The notes: generated by a model from the sequence alone, not told the origin. Shown: positions 22,767-33,745, counted from the first letter of the stretch. The stretch: 64,000 bases of DNA from Calocera cornea HHB12733 (GCA_001632435.1 KV423976.1:34627-98626), one strand, 5' to 3'. Numbers and translations are program-made.

Positions 22767-24093
22767 ATGTTCATGCATTATGGTATACATGAGGGCAATT
22801 TGTACAACTTCAATGAGACCGGATTTTCAATGGGCATACTCAAGGCTGCCAAGGCTGTTACCTATGCCGGTCGAAGCGCCAAATCAAAGGCAATCCAGCC
22901 CGGCAACTGAGAATGGGCCACAGCAATTTGCTGTATTGCAGCAGATGGGAATGTGGTGCCGCCTTTCCTCTGAGTTGCCGGAAAGTACCACCTTGCACCA
23001 TGGTACATTGACGGTCATATACTGCCCAATTGGGTGGTCACAACAACACAGAGTGGCTGGACCAATTATGCGACTGGTCTCTCCACTGGCACTGGCACTT
23101 TGATGAGCATACCAAGCGCCGCCAAAAGGGTATTTGACAATTGCTTGTCCTTGATGGGCATGAGAGTCATCTGAGTGCCAAATTCTCCAAATACTGCAAG
23201 TCCAACAACATCATTCCGCTCTGCCTTCCAGCACATTCCTTGCATTTGACCCAGCCTCTCGATGTTGGCCTTTTTGGACTGCTGAAGACAGCATTCAGCT
23301 CTGAAATTTCGACCCTTACCCAAGCTGGCATAACCCACATCAGCAAGGATGACTTTTTCCCTGCGTTCAAAGCTGCTTTCAACAGCACTTTCACCCAGAA
23401 AAACATCAAGAGTGGCTTCCAAGGGGCTGGGCTAGTGCCTATGAACCCAGCTGCTGTGATATCAAAGCTTGATATATGGTTCCAAACACCGTCACCTCCT
23501 GCAATCCCTGATGGTCTGCCCCAGCTGTGGGTCTTGCAGACACCCAAGACCGCCGCTGAGGCAATCTCACAGTCAACTCTTATCAAAGAGCGAGTGTCCC
23601 AGCATCAAGGAAGCTCATCAACTCCTGATCTATCAATCCATTGACCACTTGGCAAAGGCTGCCATTGCAGCAGACCATCAGCTCACACTTCTGAATGGTC
23701 AGGTTGACGCACTTGAGCAAGCCAATGATAGGCTCTCAAATCAACGCAGGATAAAAAGAGCTCAACTTCAGAACTCTGGACCACTGACTGACTGGTGAGC
23801 AGGCAAGCCAGCTTTTGGTTGAAAGAGGCATTGTGGAGCGTGAGGAGCATGAAACAGGTGCAGGGGAGGGTTCATTGGAGCCACGTGTAAGTGGCCAGCG
23901 GCTCTGTAGAATCTGCAGAACTGCCAGGCACATTGCCAGAACCTGCCCAGAGGCAGCCCACATAGATAGCCCGGTGGACGCCCCTTTAGCTTAGCCAAAT
24001 CCCATTGTTCTGTTGAGTTACAGCAATCCAGCCGTAGCAGGTCCTGAATATTGATCCACTAACTGATTTGATCCATGGACTGATAATTGACGT
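22229..24093 (+). mobile_element. pogo/Fot1-type DNA transposon, decayed
   Basis: The left end CTGTTGATTATCAG at 22229 and the complementary right end at 24093 form degenerate inverted repeats of about 30 bp, sharing ATTATCAG and GGATCAAATCAGT. TA lies outside each end (22227-22228 and 24094-24095). The transposase inside is colinear with, but clearly diverged from, the intact one at 59764. The element is embedded in satellite DNA. Confidence 0.8.
22326..23994 (+). pseudogene. pogo-type (DDE_1) transposase, broken
   Basis: The protein is colinear with the intact transposase at 59764-61425. HTH_psq and CENPB-type HTH regions are followed by a stop at 22664. The catalytic core has 'YNFNETGFSMG', where the usual first Asp (FDETGF) is Asn, then further stops near 22909 and 22972, a frame change near 23100, 'MLVLDGHESH' and 'LTQPLDVGLFG'. 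A stop near 23643 and another frame break near 23795 follow. The zinc-knuckle-like tail 'CRICRTARHIARTC' is recognisable. The many stops and the Asn substitution show it is dead. Confidence 0.88.
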
Positions 24094-24119
24094 TATCATC
24101 AATAGGATGTTGTTCATTG

Positions 24120-24700
24120 GTGTGAACAAGCCAGAGAGCCAGGGAGCCACCCATGGTGGAGAGACAGACCAAAGTTGCTTTGGCACAATTTTTTCAAGTG
24201 CAGCTTTTGGTCATATCTCCCTGAGGAGGCCAGCCATGGAGACCCCTCCACCATATACACTCCAGAACACCCAAACACATGCTGTGAACAGGCAGGACCT
24301 GCAGGGGAGCTTGCATGGAGGAGGGAGAGCCAAAAGTTGTTTTGCCCCATTTTGTTGCTTTGCATCTCCTGTTCACATCTCTGCCACCCCTTTCCTAGGG
24401 ACTCTGCTGTCAGTATCCATGGTACCCTGATACTTTGTGGGACTCAGTGGGACCCACAAAGGTCTCTCACTGGAGGAAGAGTAGCAAAGAGTTGCTCTTG
24501 CATGTTTAGCTCTTGTGCAACTTTTGTTCCCATATCTCCTGTGCAGCCAGCCTCTCATGGAGACCCTCCTGTCATGGAGCATCAATGAAACCCAATGCAT
24601 TGGGGAACTGTGCAGGAAGCACAGAGGAGCCTACATTGAGGGGGCAGAGCAACAAGTTGTTCCGACCCATTCTGTGCAAGTGCCCTTTTTTTTCATCCAT
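24120..24700. repeat. satellite units beyond the pogo element
   Basis: Stretches such as CAAAGTTGCTTTGGCACAA and CAGCTTTTGGTCATATCTC at about 24170-24225, and related diverged copies to about 24700, belong to the ~165-bp satellite. From 24700 to 24950 nothing is recognised. Confidence 0.6.
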
Positions 24701-24949
24701 ATCCTAAAAAAGGATTGGTCAGGGACAAGAAGTACAGATGAGGTGGGTGCAATGGAGCAAGTGGGATTACCTCCCCTAATATGCCCCCTCCCCTCTTGCT
24801 ACCGAGCGCGCAGTGGTGGCATGCATCCACAGGCACAGAAGAGCATGTAGTTCATATGGGCCGCAATTGAATGATTTCCGAGTTCTTGTGACACTTATTC
24901 TGCGCTCTGCACTGAGGAACCCGAGAACGGCGGGAAAGGCTGGAAGCGG

Positions 24950-25295
24950 GTGCAACTCCCCCAGCGGAAGTAACCTCTCAAGCGGAGGCAAGTAGCCAAG
25001 CAGAAACAGATTGTGGTATGGAAGTAAATTATCCAGCGGAATCAAATAAGGCATCGGAGGCAAAGTTTACCGCGGAAGCAAACTACAGAGCGGAAGCAGA
25101 CTCAAATGCGGAAGCGAACTGTCCGACGGAGGCAGAATAGTACACGGACGCAAATCGAAAAGCGGAGACAAACTACTCAGCGGAAGCAGAATGCACAGCG
25201 GAAGCAGATACCCCAAGCGGAAGCAGAATACGTAGCGGAAGCAAGCAGCGGACGCAGAACACCTAAGCGGAAGTACAGACATGCGGAAGCAAATT
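24950..25295 (+). repeat. 18-bp degenerate tandem array (about 18 units)
   Basis: GCGGA (or a one-base variant) starts at 24964, 24982, 25000, 25018, 25036, 25054, 25072, 25090, 25108, 25126, 25144, 25162, 25180, 25198, 25217 and 25235: an 18-bp period with only 1-bp slips. The first 10-11 bases (GCGGAAGCAAA) are conserved and the remaining 7-8 differ in nearly every unit. The array runs into the duplicated Ies6 segment. Confidence 0.9.
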
Positions 25296-26329
25296 GCATC
25301 ACACTTCATTGCTCTGACGGAAACAAGGAGTACTTGAGATACTGTAGATACGGGAGTAAACCGAGGCATAGTTGGAAGCCATTCGCTCTGGTGAATGGCC
25401 TCTACACTCCATACCCCTTGCTTCGCGAGGGGTGTGCAGCTCGTATCTTCCTGAGATAAGCTTCCCTGCAGACAATGTCAAGTAGCCGACAACGCCGAGA
25501 GAATGGAACTATGGCTTCGGCGTCGCGCTCAACGGATGACGCTGTGCTGCCCGCGAATGGCTAGATATTCATGAGTTGTACTAGGGGGCTGTATAGAACA
25601 ATGAGCGCTACACGTTCCTTCTCAGCATACAGTAGTACAACTCACGATGGTTTTGATCAGGTCGTACACCGCCTTGTTGTGATATCGCAGCTTAGAGCCT
25701 GTTCGGCAACCAATGTGCGTGATGTGGGAGATACAATCTAGGTGCATGCACATGTTGTGAGATCGTAATCTCCCAGATTCCGTGATCTGGGATGGACCTG
25801 GTGCGTTCGGTACCAGTGTGCTCTCTGTGGTGCAATCTGAGGGGCCGCTTTTCCTGCCCCCAGTGAACGGTTACTGGATGGTTCCAGAAGGGAATGTCAT
25901 GGAAACACTGTGGAAATTGCAACACAATGGAACGGGTATGCCGAAGCAAGGGGTAAGTTCATGGAAATGACAAGGATGCCGAGATGCCACATCTGCCGGC
26001 GGTTCAGGCACGTGCTTGTGGAAAAAGTGTGTTTCCATTTGGGTTGGAAGCGACGCGAGATTGAGATTGAGGACGCAGATACAGGTCCAGAGGTGTATCT
26101 GGCGTTTGGTGTAGATTGAGGCGCGCAATCTAGGACATTTTGTGGTGCCGAACATGTCCGTGATCTTGCAGATTCTGACGGAAGTATCTGCCCAGATTAT
26201 GCCTCAAGATACGACAGATTACGGTTACCGAACAGGCTCTTAGATTGCGGGTCTGTATATGGAGCCTTCGCCACATTAGCACTGGCACTCGAGCGTTCCA
26301 AGCACACGCTTACCTCCAATCCAGTGATG
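25258..26329 (-). pseudogene. inverted partial copy of Ies6 with flanking DNA (outer palindrome arm, right)
   Basis: On the minus strand this repeats 16761-17287: the end of Ies6 exon 2, intron, exon 3, intron, exon 4 with the stop, and downstream DNA. Exons 1 and most of 2 are absent, and a 545-bp MITE interrupts exon 3, so no Ies6 protein can be made. Near-identity to the parent gene indicates a recent copy. Confidence 0.92.
25695..26239. mobile_element. Harbinger-type MITE, 545 bp
   Basis: Ends are inverted repeats GAGCCTGTTCGGCAACC (25695-25711) and the complement of GAGCCTGTTCGGTAACC at the other end, one mismatch in 17. TTA is duplicated at 25692-25694 and 26240-26242. The uninterrupted parent sequence at about 16846-16856 (Ies6 exon 3) has a single TAA/TTA at the same place, so the insertion is proven inside this window. 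There is no transposase. The end sequence resembles that of the 6487-9464 Harbinger element (GAGCCCGTTTGG), a possible source of transposase. Confidence 0.95.
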
Positions 26330-26525
26330 AGCGGAAGCGAAGCCCTAAGCGGATGCAAACTGGGACGCGGAACAAAACTGTTTGACTGAGGCAAAAGGTG
26401 GAAGGGAAGCAACCGTAGACAAGGAAGCAAATCCCCCACTGGATGCAGAATGTAAAGTGGAAGCACATGCGTCAGGGCAGCAGAATCCTCAGCGGAGGCA
26501 AATATCCAAGCGGAAGCAGGTCTCT
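26330..26525 (+). repeat. 18-bp degenerate tandem array, short
   Basis: GCGGAAGCGAA, GCGGATGCAAA, GTGGAAGCACA, GCGGAGGCAAA, GCGGAAGCAGG and related motifs continue immediately beyond the duplicated Ies6 segment, with spacing near 18 bp but more slips than the 24950 array. Confidence 0.75.
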
Positions 26526-26685
26526 TCCTCCTTCTGCTCCATTATACGCATTCGCTTCCGTTTTGCACGGGTTAAGCACTGGTGCACAAAGCCCCACGGA
26601 ACCTGGATGTCGTTGCTCCGCCCTTCTTTCCCCTCGGAGAAACATATTGAGAGGCTATCGCACGTTCTGCCGCTTCTCACTGCAA

Positions 26686-27599
26686 ATGGCTCGTCCTCTC
26701 GTGTTCTTCGATATTCAAATTGGTGAGACGCCAGCTGGAAGAATCAAGATGGAGCTTTTCAATGACGTTGTCCCAAAGTGGGCTCAGCCGGTACTTCGAT
26801 GCGGCGCATTCTGATGTTAGCAGGACTGCAGAAAATTTCCGACAGCTCTGTACTGGTGAACACAGGTAAAATATCCCCCTATGAGTGCGCATCGCACAGA
26901 TTCTGACCTGCGTGTCAGAGTCAACAATCGTCCGCAAGGTTACAAAGGAGCAACCTTCCACAGGTAAGCGCGATCGCGTTGTAACTGAATCATCACTCAT
27001 TCCTTATAGAGTGTAGGTGGCCCGTTTCCAGTTCCCAGTCCATGTCGACTAATAGAAGGTCAGCGTTCGAGATTTCATGATTCAAGGTTTGCAGAATGCT
27101 ACTCATCCATCTGGCACCGATCAAACACCTTCATTGTTTAGGAGGCGACTTCTTAAAAGGCGATGGCACGGGAAGCTTCTCCATCTACGGCGATAAGTTT
27201 GCAGTGAGCGCGTTCCATCACTCAGATCGCTTGGGTCATTTACCATCATTTAGGACGAAAGCTTCAGCATTAAGCATACCCAGCCGGGGCTGCTTTCTAT
27301 GGCGAATTCGGGACCGAACACAAATGGATGTCAGGTACATGGCTTCTGAATCGAGGCAGCACAACCTTCACTAACGACGAGTGACAGTTCTTCATTACGA
27401 CAGGACCATCCGACTTTCTGGATGGGAAACACGTAGTCTTCGGGAAAGTCGTCGATGGAATGCTTACGGTCAGGAAAATAGAGAATGTACCGACTGGTCC
27501 GAACAACCGCCCGAAGCTGGTGGTTAAGATCGTAGGTATGGAAACTGTTTTCCTTCCGGTACACCCACTGAGCCTGCACAAGAATGCGGCGAGATGTGA
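26686..27599 (+). CDS. cyclophilin H-like peptidyl-prolyl isomerase
   Basis: Cyclophilin of the CypH type, which in other eukaryotes binds the Prp3/Prp4 proteins of the U4/U6 snRNP. Exons that keep frame: 26686-26777, 26824-26865, 26919-26963, 27064-27086, 27142-27203, 27254-27334, 27388-27535 and 27583-27599; product 169 aa. Landmarks are '[15 protein letters not shown]', '[12 protein letters not shown]', 'DFMIQGGDF', '[17 protein letters not shown]', '[10 protein letters not shown]' and the C-terminal 'ECGEM', all as in CypH. With this splicing the catalytic Arg of 'FHR' becomes Ser ('FHSVRDFM'), and the usual Trp before 'LDGKHVV' is Phe. Isomerase activity may therefore be weak. The splice site at 27064 decides the Arg/Ser point. 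Confidence 0.9.
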
Positions 27600-28185
27600 A
27601 GTGAATAGTGGGATGATCACTCAGAGTATGTGGTCTATCGTGCAATAACAGCTTGCGTGTGCAATCTTCTAGGCTGGGAGTGGGCGGTGACTCGGTATTC
27701 TTCCCCACGTATCGCATTGTAACGCATGTCAGCACATCAATACTGTAACAGCCCGAGCCGTCATAACTGCCTAGTGTCCAGACAATATGAGTTTCGCATC
27801 TCTGGCGGTAATTTCCCTCGAGGATTGCTACATGACCTGCCGTTAAAGAGGGGTATAAGAACAGAATGCTATCATACCTGTAACCAGGCCAGACGCGTTG
27901 CCAGCGATGCAGCACAGAGGTCTTTCACTGCTCCGTCGGCCATCCAGGACAAGACTGACAGCGGGAAATTAGCACTTATGGCAGTACTGAGAGGAAGTCA
28001 GAAGGAACACGAAACCATATTTTTGTACTACTATACCGATGGTTCGTGAGGTTTCTGAAGGGAGAATGAGCGTTTATCCAGCACTGCGGCACAGGGTAAC
28101 TCCCACCTGGTCCATAATACGGCGAGTATGGCATCTTCTTGCCGATATGGCTCCTGGGGGCTGAGCAGAGTCTAAAAGAGATTAA
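27600..28185. other. intergenic, nothing recognised
   Basis: No conserved frame, repeat or RNA was recognised between cyclophilin H and the convergent unknown gene. A 194-codon minus-strand frame here mostly overlaps cyclophilin exons in antisense. Confidence 0.6.
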
Positions 28186-29295
28186 TTATATCAGTGGACG
28201 TCTCTGGGCTACGGATGGCTCAATGCACGGTTGCGACCGACACCGCTGCATGATGTCGTCCAGATGAGAAGACGGGGACGCTTACTCTTGTGATCTCTCT
28301 CGCCTCCCAATTAGATGTAGTCGAGTTCGAGGAGTTGAGCAGATTGCTTTGATAGGAGTCGTCTGAGGGGTGGCTCGCGAGGTTGGCCCCTTGATTGCGC
28401 ATCGCCTGCGGCTTCCCTTCCACCAGCCGGACAACGATATCGGCTATAGGCAGACGAGCACTTCTGCGGCTTGCAGTGCGGAATGTGCCACTCCTTCTCA
28501 AGAACGGTAGCCAGCCATGCGCTTCTGTGTGGGAACCAGCGGGACCCTCAGGGGAGCGCCCACCGGAGGCCCCATATCCATGCAGCATTGTACGAAGGTC
28601 CAGGTCCGGATGCGACACCTTTCCCCCGAGGGTCGGCTCAACCTTCGAAGGCAAGGTGTGTCGGATTGTCTTGCGTAGAGCTTGGATACGAGGCTGTGCA
28701 GACGCCGAATGTCGTACAGTGCCTGCGGTCTTACGAGCCGAGGTTGAGAGCGGAGGCTCACGAGGAGGCTTTGTTCTTTTCTGTAGCGCACTAGAGCCCT
28801 GGGCGTCTGCACTGGTCGCCATCCTGGTATTCGAACGAGTGTCGCTGATGTCCGGCTCTGTCGGGGCCGCTACCGGCCTCACCGTCATTCGCGCTACTGC
28901 TGACCGTTGAAGAGTGGACGCTGGAAGGCTCTATAACGCGCCTTTGAGCCACTAAGAAGCTGCGGATGTGCCCAAGACTCACAATGCGCGTCGGACCAGG
29001 CCGCCTATCGCGCTTGATAAACAAGGCCGCGTGCTCTACCGCCAGACTTGCGAAGCCCGAGCGGGACACTGCGAGAGGACAGATGAGGTACGCGCATATA
29101 TGACGCAGGTGTAACCTCACTCGTAGCGGCAGTCGCAGTGTCTTGAGAGACGGTCGCTCCAGGCCGCTTCGGTGGTGTAGGTACCGAAGTGGCCTCCCTC
29201 GCGTCAGCTAACGAAGTTCCATGAAGTGGATACGCTGCCTCAAGCTCTGCAATGAAGAGATGGTCGTGCTGAGCGAGTGCCAGTGAGGGGTCCAT
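28186..29295 (-). CDS. unknown protein, multi-exon
   Basis: No family recognised. A minus-strand model starts at 29295 ('MDPSLALAQHDHLFIAELEAAYPLH'). It splices near 29128-29078 into 'SRSGFASLAVEHAALFIKRD' and near 28899-28830 into 'DAQGSSALQKRTKPPREPP'; both junctions keep frame. The middle is Ser/Arg-rich and probably disordered. Near the end, about 28190-28260, a frame reading 'SPSSHLDDIMQRCRSQPCIEP' matches the neighbouring gene at 29583. Base differences between the two copies fall mostly at third codon positions, which supports coding in that frame. How this last exon joins (acceptor AAG before CGTCCC) is unresolved. The stop would be at 28186-28188. Confidence 0.55.
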
Positions 29296-29582
29296 GGTGA
29301 ACCGTCGTCATGCGGGTAGCGCGGCGCGGGTCGCGTACCAGGTGCGGAGACTAATAGAGCACTGCCCAGTCTCGCACGCGTTTCGACCGTCCCATTGCTA
29401 GACATCGAACCAGTGCCCCCAGCGGCAGTTATAAACCCAGCACCTCGCCCGTATTCGCTCTCCACTTCTGCCGGTCGGAAGTCGTCCGTTCTCTAACAAC
29501 GCTCTCTGTGCGCCGCACATTGTTCCCTACTCTGATCCCAAACTGACCCAGTTGTCTTCATCCAGTCCACCTACACACTATC

Positions 29583-29879
29583 ATGCCGCGTCGCCCACCA
29601 CCGTCAGCTCTTCTCCTATCAAAGGGGCCGACGCCCGCTCGTGGCCATCCAAAGTTCACCTTACCTGCAAGGCCGCAACGGGTCTTGATTCCTGTCAAAG
29701 CGTCACCGTCCTCTCATCTGGACGACATCATGCAGCGGTGTCGGCCGCAACCGTGCATTGAGCCGAACGGGCCCCTGCACCCACCGGCGCCAACCATGGC
29801 AAAACGAAGGCAGATGTCTGTCTCTGGAACTCCACCTCTTCCGCATTTTGAGTCACCACAGCAGTCGTTGCTCTGGTAG
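29583..29879 (+). CDS. unknown small protein sharing an exon with its neighbour
   Basis: A 98-aa frame, Pro/Ser/Arg-rich, with no recognised domain. It contains 'SPSSHLDDIMQRCRPQPCIEP', almost identical to the end of the divergently placed gene at 28186-29295. The matching DNA (about 29695-29762) begins at the same AAG/CG position in both. The start at 29583 follows a pyrimidine-rich leader. The gene is probably a diverged, rearranged paralog or a gene that captured one exon. The frame could extend through an intron not recognised here. Confidence 0.5.
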   Translation: MPRRPPPSALLLSKGPTPARGHPKFTLPARPQRVLIPVKASPSSHLDDIMQRCRPQPCIEPNGPLHPPAPTMAKRRQMSVSGTPPLPHFESPQQSLLW

Positions 29880-30068
29880 GATGGTGTCGGCGGCATTACG
29901 TCTGTCTTCTTCGGGGATCTAGGGGATTTGCGGATAGGGCGAGTCATTCGCGGTAGGCAGCTGCAGGTCGGCACATGTATACGACATCGTTCGTATAAAT
30001 ACATAACTAGATCGCTCTTGCGCATTTCCATCTGCTTGGTGCATGCGTGATGATGATACCGCGTTCCC

Positions 30069-32446
30069 TCAACTCTCAGGTGCGTCCCCGCTGGCGGTCT
30101 CGATGTTACTCGGTTTGTAGATCAAGTTGGTGACAATATACGGCCAAACTGAACCCAACAGTGTCAGCCAAGTCGAGTAACAAACAAGCTAAGTAAACCC
30201 ACCATCTTCGAAGCCGGGATGTCTTCCATTTCGAATCTGTTGGAAGATGTGGCGCATTGCATCACTGCCTTTAATTTCTTCCCAGTGGGACAGGAAGAAA
30301 TCAACCTCCACCTTCGGTTCTGGTCAGTACTGTAAACTTGTGCGCGCACGTATCGTACCTTTCTGACTTCGTCGAAATGCGCCGAGAACGAAGAAAATAT
30401 CTCGTATGGTACATTGGTGATAGTTAAGCTTTTCGTAATGTGCTGGAATGCTCGCGCTTTCAAGTCGTGCAGATCTAGTTCTGTGGCAATGGTCAGCAAG
30501 GCATAGCGATAGAGATGTGGAAGAGCGGACTGTCAGCGAGCCTGTAGATTGCCTTTGCAGAGCAAGGGCCTGGTCGACCAGGATTAGATACCTGCCATTC
30601 AGCCACCCACGCTTTCCTGGTTTTGGAGCCTTCCAGGTAGGAGGTGGCCGCCTGCGAACTGAGTGTTTTGACGGTCGACTGGCCCTCGCAGTATTTGGCT
30701 AACAATCCCAAGGAAGCAGATGAAGCGGACGTTCGAACGGAGCTTTCTCCATCCTGCAAGGGAATGGAGAGGAGGAAGTTCGAAGAGAGTGGTGCGAACA
30801 CGATCGAGTCGGTATAGAGCTGCGACGGAGACCTTAGTAACGGTGCAACGTTCGAGAAAGATCACGTACGTAGTAAAGGAAAGCTTTGTATGTTGCATAC
30901 GCCACATCATGGACGATGACTCTGGTTTTGGGTGGCCCAGCTGGTTGATGAGCAGTATGGGAGAGCTTTCGTTTCTTGGAAGTCCGCGAGGGCTCGGGCA
31001 CTGAAGCAGTTCCAGGTACATCGACACCCTCATCTTGTCCGTTCTCAGAGGGCTCTGCAGGCACAGCAGTGGTTTCGCCTCCAGATTCTGACACATCAAA
31101 CTCAGCTTCGGATGCCGAATCGTCCATATCGCCATCTTCTTCATCGGAATCATCTGGATAACCAGTCACAAAAGCACCAGTCTGGAAACGTCATTTAGTG
31201 CTCGTGCTCGGTAAACGCAGGAGGCGCACCAAATCCGGAACGTCGTCATCGTCCGGCTGCTGTGTGGGCGAGTCACTCTGGCCGATGGATAGACTATGGT
31301 CGTTACCCGCTTGCATTCCCTCGGCGAAGTCCGAGCTGAACACTATCCCAGTATAGATGAGCTTATGTACATACACGAAGTAGGAGTATCCTCACTGGTA
31401 GCAAAATATTCGGCTCTTGAGAGAAGCTTGCGATTTGCCCATATACGCCGGCTTCGTCCTCCGCCACCACGAGCCGGCAGGACAAACTCCACGTCACTGT
31501 AGGCCGGATCATCTAGCATAGCGCCGACAGCGCTGAGCAAATCTCGCGGCACGAGCTGTCGAGGAATAGTGGATGGTGGAACGGGTGGTGTCGGAGAAGA
31601 CGTGATGGTGCAGATGATGAGGAAAGCGTCCTGCAATCGAACCTAGAGCTCAGTGAGACAATATGCTAGAACAACGCTGCCCAGCCTTACAGCATTTGGC
31701 GAATAGTACACCGCCTCGCGTTTCGCGAATTGGGCCCTGTTCTAAAGTGTGAGCGAAGGGCTGTCAGGAGTTTGCATATACCGACCAGCCCCAGTTGGCC
31801 GTCTGATGAGAGAAGGCATGGTCAACAGCCTCTTTGGTGTTGAAGCAGGTGCCCTTGTTCACACTGCAGCCCTAATTAGACAAACTGGTGCGAGGAGGGG
31901 CGAATCTCTCACTTTCTCAGCTCAAAGCTGAACTTGTACAAGCCTTCTCGCACCCACTTACCATTGATGGCGGCGGCCTTCTCCTCAGCAGTTGGCTGAT
32001 CACAAGTTATCAAGTGACCCGCTTTGATAGAAGGAAGGAAATGCGCACTTCGCAAGACAGATATAAGCTGACGTAGCCACCTCCATCGCTGGTGACGCCG
32101 GAGTTCGGATAGAACAAGATTTGCCAGCGTCTGTTATCTCTCAGCCCGGACGGGTTGGGGGCAGAGGGTCCTACATACCCACCGCCGAACTTTACGCTTC
32201 TTGTGACTTTGGACTAGGGAGTGCAACGGGGTGAGTGTGCTATAGAGCCTGTAAGTAGGAAAGAAAGGACCTTCGTGTCGCCCTTGCTGAAATTACGTCA
32301 AGTCTTATAAGCGATTGACCGAACAGCCGGTCGGACGACCGAACCCACCTAGACTCAAACAGAGCCTTGAGACCTCTCAGCGTCCATTCCAGCGTTATCG
32401 TGTTGCTTTCTAGGTATTCGTTGTATGATGCATCCCTCCGTTCCAT
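30069..32446 (-). CDS. MATH-BTB domain protein
   Basis: A protein with an N-terminal MATH/TRAF-like domain and a BTB/POZ domain, of the kind that can link substrates to Cullin-3 ubiquitin ligases; the substrate is unknown. Exon 1 (32446-32349) holds 'NTITLEWTLRGLKALFES'. Small exons follow with 'SKVTRSVKFGGG', 'RWQILFYPNSGV' and 'GKWVREGLYKFSFELR', all MATH-type. The BTB part has 'LLSAVGAMLDDPAYSDVEFVLP' (near 31540), an acidic, Ser-rich insert (31000-31170), 'VIVHDVAYATYKAFLYYV' and, after a gap, 'DLHDLKARAFQHI'. The last exons read 'FFLSHWEEIKGSDAMRHIF', 'GRHPGFED' and 'VWPYIVTNLIYKPSN', with stop at 30069-30071. At least eight introns are needed; exact borders are partly unsettled. Confidence 0.85.
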
Positions 32447-33745
32447 TTCGTGTAAGGCGTGAAGCGGGTAACAGTGAATGGGGCGATGAGAGCTTATACA
32501 GCAGACGGGGCCGACGGGCTATTGATGGTGGATGTGACTATGCAAGGGACACCCGCGTTGGCCGCGTTGTCGGCGCACGGCAGGGTCAAGGGTGCCGTCA
32601 CGTCCCAACTCTAAATTAAGGTGATTACGGTCTTGTACGGGCGTTCATACACAATTTGTATTCGAGGTTTGTCCCGCTCAAGGAGCTGGGAAACAAGATC
32701 TTAAGAGTCTCTTGGGGTGGACTGCGATCCGGCGAGGAACCGGTGCCCAGTGCATTCTGGAAAAACGCAGAGGCTCGGGGAAGCCGTCTCTCTGACTGTA
32801 TTTTGACCAACGGCGGTATTTTGACCAATGGCGGTTGGTTGCCAAGCGTTCCCGTCTCAAGCGCGGCTTTGACCAACGAGACTATTACTGTACAGTACTA
32901 CGACTGACCTGGCCCAGATTGTGACCCGGGTGCGGGGTGCAAGTGGCGACCGAGTTCTACGTCATGGAGTTATTACAGCCAGACCCTGCGTCACGCGCGT
33001 GAAAGCGGCAATAATGTACAGTAGCCGGACACTCCGAGGTCGTTCCATCGGCTTCCTCAATCACTACAACTTTTATCGGCCCGTTTGTCTTGTACCCATC
33101 CGGTTACTACAGCTCGATATACCCACAGCAGCGGGTGTGTTGAATTTCTTGATGTATACACGGGATGTAGCAGCGAAGGAGCTCGTTGGTAACCCTGGCG
33201 GAATCAGAGCTTTGGTTTTAACAGTGCTCGTTTGTAACAAGTTCCTGGTGACACTAGTCCAAAGTGCTCGTTAAGAGCCTAAAAAATAAGGGACACCGAT
33301 GATAACTTAACTAGAAGTTCAGGACACTTAAGATGCAGAGAAGGGGAACTTCAATTCCAGGTTAGAAATGAGCAGATGCGGGACCAATGTGTGCCGACAC
33401 CTCATTTCAATGGACATGGGTGATGACAAACCATGTGAAACTCCTGACAAGTAGACCCGTGACAGCCCTGATCTTGGACGGCAAACTCCCTCGATGACGG
33501 GGTACTGTACACGATCACCTTCGCTGCTGCAAAACAAGAGCACGAATCCCCACCGATCACACCCCAACGGCCGCCCAGCGGGGCCAAGCTCGGCGGGTCT
33601 GCTCATGGCCATCTGCGTCAGGCTGCAGCTGTAATCATGTCTTGAGCAGCCGTGCGCGCCTGTGGGGATCATTTAAGAGCCACCCTCGCATTGAATATCA
33701 CCCCTTGCGCCGCCCCTCCACTCCCGCTTTGTCCATTGCCGTGCC
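32447..33745. other. divergent intergenic region, nothing recognised
   Basis: About 1.3 kb between two divergently transcribed genes (MATH-BTB and acyl-CoA ligase). No conserved frame was found. A 12-bp direct repeat (TTTTGACCAA-CGGCGGT and a near-copy) occurs at about 32801-32835. Confidence 0.6.

Noticed and set aside
24950..25295. CRISPR-like alternation of constant and variable segments in the 18-bp arrays
   Set aside because: The repeat (about 11 bp) and spacer (about 7 bp) are far too short, the core is degenerate, there are no cas genes, and the genome is eukaryotic.
27331..27915. 194-codon minus-strand frame
   Set aside because: It overlaps the conserved cyclophilin exons in antisense and has no recognisable motif.
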